Below, piece after piece: positions 22,301 through 29,900 of a stretch of DNA of 64,000 bases (positions are counted from its first letter, which is position 1; every line of letters starts with the position of its first letter). The position numbers and the translations under genes were made by a program. The notes below the pieces were generated by a model that was not told the DNA's origin, did not search any database, and saw only the letters and a program-made list of their open reading frames with translations. Source of the stretch: Omphiscola glabra (Eukaryota > Mollusca > Gastropoda > Lymnaeidae); NCBI GenBank assembly GCA_964017045.1, contig OZ024810.1, forward strand, positions 16,735,204 to 16,799,203. The letters run 5' to 3'.

Positions 22301-24897
22301 TGAGTAGTGCCCGGGGCATGATGCCCCCTTGCCCCCTCTCGCTACGCCACTGTAGCCTAAATTCTCTAAGGAAAGGCCGTCTCTGTCACAATGTTTATAC
22401 CGTTTCATAATTTCATCAATAATATTTATTTTTTCTAATATTAAACTGAAAATCTTGCAGTTTTTAATTAAATGTGTTTCACCAATGTGTAGCAATTTTG
22501 TATTTCTTTTAATCTCTAAATCACAACATATCCTCATTAACGCATGAGAAAAAAAAAGATCATGCACAGAAACAAAATAAAAAATATATATTTAAAAAAA
22601 GGAAAACAAATATAACTTGCATTCATATAATTATTGTGTTTAAATTTAATTTGCAGGCCAGCCTACAATAGAGGAATATGAGAAGCAGTCCAGCGTTTAT
22701 TATTTAGGTGAGTAGCGGAAGCGATCATCTTCCTAAATATGCCACCTTTGACCTCGTGGTCGTCGCGAAGTGATACAGTTTACAAGGGCTCGATGAAGAT
22801 TCGTGCGGTGCGTGGCCTTGAAACAGTGGATCCCTCGCTGGCGTGGGTTTCCGCTTGTCCTCTAACCGGCGGGCCTGCTACTGTACAGGCTCAGTGCAGG
22901 ATTGTTTTACGGGCAATCTAAAGACATAGCCTAACCAATTAATTATTTAGTTCTCTTTTGGACCTTTGCTTGGACGAGCCGTTAGTTGAATTTCCTGGTT
23001 TTGAAAGATGACCCTTCTTCTTTTACATTTGCTCTCCGTTAACATCTCAACCCATTAGAAAATGTTGTTGGTATTTGTTTTTCGATCCAGATTGTATTTA
23101 TAGTTCAAACATTAACGTAGTCCAGTTGTGTTTATTTAAACAGCTTTTACAGGACATTTTATTTGATATATTACATGATATATTACTTGAAATATAAAAT
23201 GATATATTAAAACATGTATTGCATGGTATATTACAAGATATATTACATGACATATTATACGATATATTACATGATATATTAAATAATTCAATGCATGATA
23301 TATTACATATTATATATTGCATAATATATATTAAATGATATATTTTAAATTATATATGACATGACATATAATTAATAATTAATAATACATTACAGGATAT
23401 ATATCATGATTTTTGACAGTTTTAACATCTTTTTGTTAAAGGAAGAAATAGTGATGTCGATTCCACTCGCAATGATGAGGATGATTTCAAGCCAAGACAT
23501 AAAGATGAGGATGAGCTAAGGCCAAACCAAAAAGAGGACGGTGTGTTAAATATTGTTAGTCTAGATTGAGTACTTAATTTTTAAAAAAATTGTAACCTAG
23601 TTTTACGCTAGCTCCGGTAATTTCAATATTTTTCTCTACTGATTAAAAAAAAAAAGTGTCTATTATAGCGACAATGTTAAGGTTAGCGGTACTAGCAACC
23701 TTCAGTTTAACTGTTAACTCAATACAAACATACAAAATCAAATAGACAGACAATAATATATATATATATGTTGGAAGTAGTTGTAACTGCATTACATCTC
23801 GTAAATGTCCAGGAATTATAACAAAAAATATCTTCCTACTAGGAGAGCTGACGGGTTAGGTATAGGGAGGACGTTAGAAACTCCCCGGAACAAGAAATTG
23901 TAGAAAGCTGCGTCACCTCAAGGCATTCTTTAGAACAGGCCTGCACAACGTACATGCGGTCCGCCACCACCCACTTTGCGGCCCGCCAGCACCCACTTTG
24001 CGGCCCGCCCCCACCCACTTTGCGGCCCGCCACCACCCACTTTGCGGCCCGCCACCACTTACTTTGCGGCCCGCCAGCACCCACTTTGCGGCCCGCCAGC
24101 ACCCACTTTGCGGCCCGCCACCACCCACTTTGCGGCCCGCCACCACCCACTTTGCGGCCCGCCACCACCCACTTTGCGGCCCGCCACCACCCACTTTGCG
24201 GCCCGCCACCACCCACTTTGCAGCCCGCCACCACCCACTTTGCGGCCCGCTAAGTAACAAAGTATTCTTTATTCTTATCCTTTTCTTAAAAGCTTTCACC
24301 CCCCCCCCCCTCCCCCGGGACCCATTTTCTTTTGGGCGGCAAACGTTTTTCATAAAGTATTACGGTCCTCCTTACATATTGAGTTTTGCTGGCCTGCTTT
24401 AGAACAAATGAAAGTTTTCGAATGTACACTTTTTTTTCCTAACCAAAGGAAGGATGGACAAATGGTACGGCGCTAATCATTTAATTAGTGATGTCAATAA
24501 CACAACAAAACAAAGTGATGTTGGCTCCAACGGTACGTGGAATTGAAATTAGGCTAACACGCGTACCATAATAGCAAATAAAAAAAAACAATTGTTATAG
24601 ATAACAGCTAAGGATATGACAACGAATATACACAAATATATATTATTTTTCAGGCGTATAGGGTGCAGTGTACCAAAATACAACCAAAACCACCCCCTTT
24701 TTTTTTCCTTCTCTTTTTATATTATTTTTAAAACACACCCCATGTTAAATGTGTATATGTAAAGATTCTATGTGCAGGCCAGTGCATTATAAATTATGCT
24801 GAAATAAGCATTTTTATTCTAAATTTTACCCTTTGCTTTTTTGTTTACAGGATCGGATATTGGTTTTACACTCAATACACGGACGTTTATGATTTAA
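7171..24897 (+). CDS. Ig-like type I transmembrane receptor gene (15 exons, 5' end missing)
   Basis: Spliced by hand: 7171-7385, 10056-10257, 11163-11450, 15893-16174, 17462-17509, 18742-18828, 19012-19050, 20744-20776, 21037-21069, 21262-21300, 21851-21889, 22657-22707, 23442-23540, 24449-24532, 24851-24897. Each has AG/GT borders, and every junction is in phase (one phase 0, the rest phase 1), giving 527 complete codons plus stop. Order: cysteine-rich N-terminal region, two similar Ig-like domains, stalk, one transmembrane helix, tail of about 175 residues. The tail contains YRQI, which fits a YXXO sorting motif, and VYYL; neither makes a strict ITIM or ITAM. The first exon begins in phase 1, so a signal-peptide exon is expected upstream but was not found. 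Function is unknown; a cell-surface recognition role is inference. Not seen as an EST, so individual exon ends could be off. Confidence 0.8.
7498..7797. repeat. 31-bp minisatellite, about 10 copies (intron)
   Basis: Units contain TAACAATGGTTTGCTC followed by a T-rich half. It sits in the first visible receptor intron, about 110 bp after the donor. Confidence 0.93.
8048..8280. repeat. Polypurine (GA-rich) tract, about 230 bp
   Basis: Nearly uninterrupted purines on the plus strand, mostly GAGA and GGGA words. Such tracts can form triplex DNA. The apparent Ser/Leu-rich frame on the other strand is an artefact. Confidence 0.85.
9060..9300. repeat. Degenerate TATGTTACAAGTCCC repeat
   Basis: Irregular repetition of words such as TATGTTACAAGT and CCCTATATCTA, with no fixed period. 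Confidence 0.6.
9477..9945. repeat. 22-bp minisatellite, about 20 copies (intron)
   Basis: Units read TATACCTTTCTTCACTGACT plus two bases, with the TTCTGCAC variant interspersed. The array ends about 110 bp before the acceptor of the exon at 10056. Confidence 0.93.
10056..10257 (+). CDS. Receptor exon: N-terminal region, second half
   Basis: Follows acceptor TTATTCCTCCTCAG in phase 0 and ends in phase 1 at GGTAAGTG. It opens with a cysteine cluster (WCLACLDVC, then EECYC). With the preceding exon it makes about 138 residues that I cannot assign to a family. A 51-bp tandem repeat begins a few bases inside the following intron. Confidence 0.78.
10262..10400. repeat. 51-bp repeat at a splice donor, 2.7 copies
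   Basis: Starts at 10262, 10313 and 10364 with GTGAATGG or GTAAATGG followed by AACAACCTCAGGTTGAGT. It begins four bases into the intron, so each unit carries a donor-like GTAAATGG. Confidence 0.9.
10401..11162. other. Intron sequence with a small GC-richer islet
   Basis: The stretch around 10570-10780 is richer in G+C and holds a 71-codon frame of no recognisable family. It may be old element sequence; nothing firm can be said. Confidence 0.3.
11163..11450 (+). CDS. Receptor exon: Ig-like domain 1
   Basis: A 288-nt phase 1-1 exon encoding one domain. Cysteines fall at MCSAN, FEFCV, QSCITET, DDCT and EYGCVLY. The pattern matches the next exon (Cys, Phe-Cys, Cys-aliphatic-Thr-Glu, then aromatic-X-Cys near the end), so the two are duplicated domains. 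The spacing between the first and last cysteines and the final Tyr-X-Cys suit an Ig fold, but the usual Trp of strand C is replaced by Phe. Confidence 0.8.
11722..11905. repeat. 30-bp minisatellite, about 6 copies (intron)
   Basis: Units read ATACACATATTCCTGGCACA followed by a variable AAG-rich end. Confidence 0.9.
11985..12345. repeat. 32- to 36-bp minisatellite (intron)
   Basis: The core AAACTAGGTCAATGCAACGT recurs. Outer copies have a shorter GTTAGACGTAAACAT tail, and the central homogeneous copies have GTTAGAATGTAAAACAAT, so the centre looks youngest. Confidence 0.88.
12663..12905. repeat. 35-bp minisatellite, about 7 copies (intron)
   Basis: Units contain AACTGCCAATAACTATCAAA followed by GTCTAATGTCTACTT. 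Confidence 0.92.
13183..13206. repeat. C11-TTT-G10 mirror hairpin
   Basis: Eleven C, three T and ten G in succession, able to form a perfect 10-bp G:C hairpin. It may be real or a sequencing or assembly artefact at a homopolymer. Confidence 0.85.
13207..14034. other. Intron sequence, nothing recognised
   Basis: AT-rich. CTCGTTTGATTGCATCA-like words recur three times near 13710-13790. Confidence 0.4.
14035..15530 (+). mobile_element. Unclassified dispersed repeat, interrupted by a LINE
   Basis: Opens with ACTAGCGAGTGCCCGGCAT and GCGTTGCCATGCC, words I associate with widespread invertebrate repeats. It contains repeated segments with GTTTTATCGCATTCGGATAA (about 14620 and 15480) and a GTAGGAGTGAATATGGGACA tail with CATA repeats near 14820. 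A minus-strand LINE end interrupts it at about 14873-15440. Family and outer borders are uncertain. Confidence 0.4.
14873..15440 (-). mobile_element. 5'-truncated CR1/L2-like LINE, 3' end
   Basis: Read on the minus strand there is a decayed C-terminal RT-domain tail (words like LLDSLHWLPV, then PKQWNSLP after a frame change), then a 3' UTR with a GCGTGGT...ACCACGC stem and an ending in TAATAATA-type repeats at about 14873-14890. This layout is typical of CR1/L2 elements. It is interrupted by frameshifts and a stop. Confidence 0.7.
15893..16174 (+). CDS. Receptor exon: Ig-like domain 2
   Basis: A 282-nt phase 1-1 exon. It shows VTLTVDGG as a likely first strand, SECSAT, LLRFC, MCVTES and ITYKCFF; the SEC-to-YKC spacing of about 67 residues is typical of an Ig disulfide. 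It is similar in layout to the exon at 11163. The acceptor is CAAATGTCAACAG, which is pyrimidine-poor near the AG, and the donor is GGTAAGA. Confidence 0.8.
16175..17461. other. Intron, AT-rich, with a short GA run
   Basis: Only a GAGAGATAGATAGAGAGAGA-type microsatellite at about 16560-16595 stands out. Confidence 0.5.
17462..17509 (+). CDS. Receptor exon: membrane-proximal stalk
   Basis: A 48-nt phase 1-1 exon after TTTTGTTTCAG, encoding about 16 residues with CFYC. It lies between the last Ig-like domain and the membrane helix. Confidence 0.65.
17915..18002. repeat. 15-bp minisatellite, 6 copies (intron)
   Basis: Identical units TATTAATCCCACAAG. Confidence 0.95.
18310..18670. repeat. Degenerate repeat with TTAAATGTGTACC (intron)
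   Basis: TTAAATGTGTAC or close variants recur at irregular spacing, with GTGTTAGTAGC/GTGTTAGTGTT words between them. Confidence 0.6.
18742..18828 (+). CDS. Receptor exon: transmembrane helix
   Basis: An 87-nt phase 1-1 exon. It reads ESTELPIPW and then a hydrophobic run from GAVLMS to AILCYY, followed by basic residues (SRKK) in the next exon, which gives the expected positive-inside end. Two in-frame acceptors nine bases apart (each ACAG) could give products differing by three residues. Confidence 0.8.
19012..24897 (+). CDS. Receptor cytoplasmic tail, nine small exons
   Basis: Exons of 39, 33, 33, 39, 39, 51, 99, 84 and 47 nt at 19012, 20744, 21037, 21262, 21851, 22657, 23442, 24449 and 24851. 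All are phase 1 at both ends except the last, which ends in TAA at 24895-24897, so any of the others can be skipped without changing frame. Most begin with a Gly, Glu or Asp codon completed across the junction. The tail is acidic and rich in Ser, Asn and Asp, with Tyr in SVEDYRQIK, IEEYEK and SVYYL. Frequent AATAAA hexamers follow after 25070, but I cannot pick the polyadenylation site. Confidence 0.75.
19595..20315. repeat. 16-bp minisatellite, about 44 copies (intron)
   Basis: Units CTCTGGTGGCAACATT, with CTATGG variants enriched on the right half. Frames of up to 231 codons stay open because the array lacks stops in several registers; the 16-bp period cycles all frames, so these are not genes. 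Confidence 0.95.
21168..21205 (+). pseudogene. Relic duplicate of the tail exon at 21262
   Basis: The sequence GGGTCGAGTGTAGATT is shared with the exon at 21262-21300, with a similar CTCCA lead-in and a GGTCAG where the live exon has GGTGAG. The relic has an in-frame TAG after five codons and a 1-nt shorter body. It lies about 57 bp upstream of the live exon, so a short tandem duplication produced it. Confidence 0.75.
22185..22352 (+). mobile_element. hAT-type MITE, copy 2 (168 bp)
   Basis: Begins CAGTGGCATAGCGAG and ends CTCGCTACGCCACTG. A perfect 8-bp target duplication TAGCCTAA flanks it (22177-22184 and 22353-22360). It sits in the receptor intron between exons 21851 and 22657. Confidence 0.93.
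22740..22920. other. GC-rich islet in an intron
   Basis: About 180 bp with clearly higher G+C than its surroundings and a 60-codon frame of no known family. It could be a fragment of an element; I cannot identify it. Confidence 0.3.
23130..23405. repeat. Imperfect GATATATTACAT repeat (intron)
   Basis: The 12-mer GATATATTACAT and variants recur about 20 times with a loose period. A similar stretch lies at 51960-52095, next to a relic of the receptor tail. Confidence 0.8.
23955..24250. repeat. 22-bp GC-rich minisatellite, about 13.5 copies (intron)
   Basis: Units CGGCCCGCCACCACCCACTT plus TG. Very CpG-rich in an AT-rich intron. The frames on both strands that read through it are artefacts. 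Confidence 0.95.
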
Positions 24898-25902
24898 TAC
24901 TTACTCATCTTTCTTAAGTAAACGAACTTTAACTAGTCGGGGTAGACGAAGGTAATGTCATTTCCTAGCACGGATTCCTTTTTTATTCATTTATTATACT
25001 TGTTTTAGTACTATTATTTTGAGTTTTGTTTTCAATTTCAAATTCTGAAAAGAATGATTTATTTATTTTTTTTTAAATAAATGGCCATGTTGTAAGTTTG
25101 ATATCTTTACAATATGAACTGTGAGGTTTTTTTTTATTTATGGTACAACTTTGAAAAAAAAATAACATCCACACTGTCCTTAATTTATTTTACATAATCA
25201 TATTAGTTATCGTTGCGTCATACAATCAGGAAATGTCTTTCCTTCTTCAAAGCCAAATCGTTGTATTTTCTAAATATCATTTAGAAATAGTTGTTTTTTA
25301 ACCTTAAACATGTTGTTATTATACTATTTATCTTTTTAATAGAAATTATAAATGATTAATGAAGAAATAAACAGAAATTTGGAAATCCGTGCATTCGGTT
25401 CTTGTTTATTCATATGTTTATCGTTTCACTTTTCTTAATTAGCTATTTAGGCGCCCATTTGATTTTGAAATTTTGGCGCCCCTTTCCTCCTTTAAATTTT
25501 CAGGTTGACTATTTAACAATTTTAAACATGATTCTATTGAAGACCGAGTGTAAGTGTCCTAAACTTAAAATACAACTTATTTTGCCAACATAAACATTTT
25601 TTTTTCAGATTTTAAAAGGAGCATTAAAAACGAATGGGTTTGAAATGAAATGTTAATGGCTATATTGAAAAAAGTATAACACTATCAAGAACGATTGCGA
25701 TTATCCCCATATACCAGTACATCTTTTTAATAAAAACAAAATTTTAAATCTCAAATGATATTCTATTAGACAAGCAATTTATTTTCTGACTTATACAAAA
25801 TTAAAAGGATTGTACACATAATATTCGTCCATTCACGTGTAGCATAATTTTTTTAAAATAGATGCTCCAAAGTAGGTTTAAAAAAAAGTGCGTTTATAAA
25901 AT
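24898..25902. other. Receptor 3' flank, nothing further recognised
   Basis: AT-rich sequence with several AATAAA words after 25070, the probable region of the receptor 3' UTR. No exon or repeat is supported. Confidence 0.4.
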
Positions 25903-25910
25903 CTTCTAGC

Positions 25911-26224
25911 CAGGCAGTGACGTAGCGAGCTTAACTCGCGCCCGGGGCACAATACCTTTTTAGCGCCCCGCCCCAATACCTTTTTAGCGCCCCCCTATTC
26001 GAAAACCATACAATATTATAGTAAAATATACCATTTGGCGCCCCTTTGTGAGTAGCGCCCGGGGCACGATAACCCCCTTGCCCCCTCCTCACTACGCCAC
26101 TGTAGCCAGGGGCGTCATTTCAGGTTTTTTCGGGGGGGGGGACGACGACTTGGTTCGCTTGTTAAATTGTTTATACCTGGAGGCGCCAGATGTCCCACCC
26201 TGCTCTACCCAAATAACGCCCCTG
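25911..26224 (+). mobile_element. Second hAT-like MITE, interrupted by copy 3 of the first
   Basis: Ends are CAGGGGCGTC (its CAGG is at 25911-25914 and repeated at 26107-26110) and AACGCCCCTG at 26215-26224. An 8-bp duplication CTTCTAGC flanks the whole (25903-25910 and 26225-26232). Without the nested MITE and its target duplication the element is 118 bp. Confidence 0.85.
25915..26102 (+). mobile_element. hAT-type MITE, copy 3 (188 bp), nested
   Basis: Begins CAGTGACGTAGCGAG and ends CACTACGCCACTG, with a perfect 8-bp duplication TAGCCAGG (25907-25914 and 26103-26110). That duplication spans the left border of another MITE, so this insertion is the younger. It has a small internal duplication around AATACCTTTTTAGCGCC. 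Confidence 0.93.
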
Positions 26225-26539
26225 CTTCTAGCTACAGTTACAAGGCTAACTGAATTTGTCGTCAAAACTCAAATATGCGTTTCTGTATTTAGCTACATTT
26301 GGAAAACCTAATTAATGTATCGATTTCAGTGTAAAAAATGTGAGTACGTTCAACATGGATTTCTTGCATGGCAACCAATGTAAAATAACAGTATTTCTTG
26401 ATATAATTAAAATCCATAAATGTCTTAGATATATATTAGCAAATGTAAATTTATAGATATATTCATTCATTCATAACTTTACATTTTCTATGATATTTCA
26501 TTTGCTGAAAACTTTTTGTCAAAGGATTAAAATACTGTA

Positions 26540-26625
26540 AAATAACTGACAGGAAGATAAAGCTAACTAACGCGAGGATGCAGCTAACGGACAGGATGAT
26601 GGATGTAACTGACAGAGATATGAAA
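26540..26625. repeat. Short stretch related to the 890-2640 minisatellite
   Basis: Words such as AACTGACAGGA, GAGGATGCAGCTAAC and GGATGATGGATGTAACTGAC repeat the vocabulary of the left-end 20/21-bp arrays about 24 kb away. Confidence 0.6.
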
Positions 26626-26667
26626 TAGAATCATAAAATTGTAAACAAAAAAAAAAAGAAAAGAAAA

Positions 26668-26860
26668 TAATCACTTGTCACAAATGATATTAGAATCATT
26701 GGATTAGAAACAAAACAGCCAATAAAATAATATTTTGACACAAATGACATCGGAATCAAAAGATTAAAAACAAAACAGCCAATGAAATCATTACTTGACA
26801 AGAATGATATCAGAATCATGAGAGAGGAAACAAAACCAACTTAATAAACCTTGGGCGAAA
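26668..26860. repeat. About 65-bp repeat, 3 copies
   Basis: Three copies of CACAAATGATATTAGAATCA-type sequence followed by AAACAAAACAGCCAAT. A related region at about 52485-52630 precedes the third leader exon. Confidence 0.75.
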
Positions 26861-27573
26861 TCAACAAACTTTAGTGTAAGAAAAACAACAGTAATTATGT
26901 AACTAAATATGTGTTGAAAATCGTTTTCTTGTTACAGAATATTAGTGTCATTAAACGGGGAGCATATTCTCAATATTGAAGTGGATTCCATTTTCCCCTA
27001 GAGTTGAAATGCAAACATCATTGCGAAAGACATTTTATTTAATCATTGGCATTTCTCAAGTTTTAAGTTTAAATAAAAGCTCAAAGGTACAGTAGAACAC
27101 TTAAAAAACAGAGATATTTACATCTAAGTGCTTTGTCTTGTTTATACGATAACACTGACTCAGAGAGAACACAACAAAAGAAGAACTCATTATAAATTAT
27201 GTTTGTTGTTTAAAAAAATATATAAATTTATTCACGAAAAAAATGTATGTCATAGTGTATTAACTTGATGACATTTAAAATAATAAAAACAATTTTTATG
27301 TTTTAAATGACATCAAACTATTTAATTTGTTAATTGTGACCACGTGAATTTTTTATGAGAATGATCACAAACAAACAAACAAAATGCAGTTCGTATTCGA
27401 AAGTGTTCTGATTTAAGAATTGTTAGATATTTATGATTCTCTACCTTCAGGGTTGTAGAAACAAATCAAATGTTTGAGAAATTGATATTCGGTGTTAACC
27501 TGAATGTTAAATTGTTATGAAAGACGTACAAGTTTCAAAATGTCAAAAATATCTTTTTTTCAACAGTAATTAA

Positions 27574-27618
27574 GTCACATGCCTGGGGTCAATGAACAAC
27601 AATAACGGTACATAAATG
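27574..27618 (+). promoter_or_regulatory. Putative core promoter of vWA-like gene 1
   Basis: GTCACATG (an E-box-like word) at 27574-27581 and TAACGGTACATAAATG ending at 27618, about 86 bp before the start codon. The pair is conserved at the same place before the leader exons at 38633 and 53519 and, degenerate, at 34672 and 49757. Conservation is seen; promoter function is inferred. Confidence 0.5.
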
Positions 27619-27703
27619 CACAGCATGTTATCTCGAGCGAAACGATAAAAATTTCATTAAAAAATGTTTTTGTCGTGTGGCTTCTAAATCTCCAACAACG
27701 AAG

Positions 27704-29816
27704 ATGATGAAATTGTGTGTCTCTATTTTCTGCATTCTGACGTATTGTAAGCTTTAAAAAATAATCACTTTATGTGTGTGTGTTGTTTTTTGTGTTATTT
27801 TTTTTTAAAAAAACATTGTTCATGTCAGGTAAGAAATTGAAACTCAAGATCATATTTATAGAAGCAAAAAAAAAACGTATTAAAGAAATAAAGCCATACC
27901 ATTTTAATTTAATAATTCCTCTGAGTGCATATGTTTATTGTCTTGTGAATTTTCATTCCCATTCATGAGTTGTTGTTTTTTTTCTGTATTTTAAAGTTGT
28001 TATATTTTTACAGTTAGAACTAGTTTAATATCTCTGTATTACGTATTTTTATTTATTTTTTTAAACGCATCATTTATTATTTATGCATTTTATGCATCGG
28101 TTTATTATTTGTTTTTTTTATCATTTTTTTAACGTGTCAATATATTTATAATTTATATACGCGTAAATGTGTTGATTATTTACTTATATCTATTATTTTA
28201 TGCTAGTTTTAATGAAGAATGTTTTTTTTCAACATTTCTTCTAGAAACAGAAATGCATGAATAAAACATATCATCCCTATTCGTATTCTATATTTAATGA
28301 AAAAAAAAATTTTTTAACCAGCCTTCATTGTATGATATTTAAGCTGCTTTCCTTGCAAACTAAACACAATTGTGAAAGGAAATGTTGCTAAAGAGCTTTA
28401 CTTATTTAATTGTTTTTTTATTTGTATTATTCTAATAAATAAATACAAAATACTTTAATTAAATATTTTATTTAGATGTTAATTTTACGAAATGTACCTA
28501 TCACACCTATTTAACTTAACGTAACACGATTTGAAAGGAAACATAATTATAAGATTATGTTTTTTCATTACAAAATTTAACATTTATTGCACAAATTTAT
28601 TATAAACACAAGTTTTGTTGTAATATGTTTTAATAAGCATAAATTTTCAAATAGAATGTACATATCTTTTCTTAAAGGTACCGCCTTCAATTTACCCATT
28701 TTGGATTGCACCTCCGGAGAGTATGACATCTTGCTGACCCTTGACTGCCGTGGAGTACTAGCTGACAAAGAATACCATTCAATGAGCAAGTTCTTCGAAA
28801 TGTTTTTGCAATTTTTAGGCCCAGACAACACACGTAGTGTCAGGCTTTCAATCATAACAATGGGAACAATGGACAGACACGTTTTCCTGCCATTCTCAAC
28901 ATTTACAAAAGAGAACGCCACCTGGGAGTTCTTTGAAGGAATATATGAAACTGTAGAGTATTTGATGGAGTGTCCCCTGTTACTTTGTGCTGAAGAGTTA
29001 TTTGAATCAACTGAACTTGCATTTCGCGTTGAAAGACTTGGTGTTTCTAAACTTGCTGTTTACTTTCTTTTTGAAGATGAACATTTTCATAAGTATTATG
29101 ATAGTATGGCCAACAACGATGGTTACTTTTCGAAAGACATACATAATTGGTCAAAAGAAGAAAATGAAATTAAGCATTTTTTAATTTTTTATCCATACAT
29201 TTTTTCGCCACGTGTTACAGAAACTGTCAAGAGAAAAAATATTTATTATGTTCAGAGTTTTAGTTCTCCTTCCAGAGAACACGACCCGTGTCAAAAAATC
29301 TGTGGAAACTGTCATTACAGCTCGACTCAATATTTAGACGATGAGATGAACACTAGACCATTCCACCATTTCAGATCATTAACTAAGGGATATTTTTTAA
29401 ATGCATACGGCTTATGTAAAAGCTTTTTAAATGGGGAAATTGTGAAAATCAAATCTAACAGAGAGTTGGTTTCTTTACAATTCACCGTAGCAGAGGTGCT
29501 TAGAAAGCTGCAAATCAAAAACGCGGCTGTTTATGTTACTTTGATAGGAATCAAGGAAAATTTTTATAACGAAACGAGACAATTAGTGAAACTAAATTCA
29601 ATTACTGTTTTAACCGACGAGATAGTCAAAATGCGATTTTTCCAACTACATGATCAAACAGGTCATGCAAGCACATCTCTATTAAATAACTCTGGTTCTG
29701 TTAATGAGCCTTATTATGTGTACGAATGGCTGGAAAGCGGTAGAGAGGAAGTCGAAACATTACTGTTCTGTGAGGAGGAAACGACAAAGTCTCCAAATAC
29801 GCGAAATCGAACTTAA
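27704..29816 (+). CDS. Secreted vWA-like protein, gene 1 (two exons)
   Basis: Exons 27704-27746 and 28678-29816 join in phase 1 (T|GT, Cys) to give about 393 residues. Exon 1 encodes the leader MMKLCVSIFCILTYC. Exon 2 opens with a domain resembling von Willebrand factor A: EYDILLTLDCRG as strand 1, MSKFFEMFLQF as helix 1, VRLSIITMG as strand 2, LPFSTFTKEN, and GVSKLAVYFLFEDEH as strand 4. The DxSxS metal site is DCRGV, and the downstream Thr and Asp-Gly positions are also changed, so MIDAS metal binding is probably lost. The second half (with DPCQKICGNC) is unassigned. I start at 27704 and not at the in-exon ATG at 28587, because the leader and its splice sites are conserved in three copies. 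Expected to be secreted; ligand or partner unknown. Confidence 0.82.
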
Positions 29817-29900
29817 AAGTCGAAACATTACCGTTCTGCAAGGAGGAAACGACCAAGTCTCCAAATACGCGAAATCGAACATAAAAGTCGAAACAGAATA
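29751..29900 (+). repeat. 68-bp tandem duplication across the stop codon
   Basis: GTCGAAACATTAC recurs at 29751 and 29819, and a partial third copy GTCGAAACAGAATAC lies at 29887. Gene 2 has a single copy. The first unit holds the stop of gene 1, so the protein end is almost unchanged. Confidence 0.9.

Noticed and set aside
21851..22707. ITIM or ITAM in the receptor tail
   Set aside because: YRQI has Glu at -2 (EDY), YEKQ lacks the aliphatic +3 residue, and VYYL has the wrong spacing; only a YXXO-type sorting motif can be supported.
23839..24402. Frames of 87-146 codons on both strands, GC-rich
   Set aside because: 22-bp intronic minisatellite lacking stop codons.
28587..28677. ATG at 28587 as start of vWA-like gene 1
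   Set aside because: The stretch is AT-rich intron ending in a good acceptor; using it would remove the conserved leader exon that is in phase in both genes.
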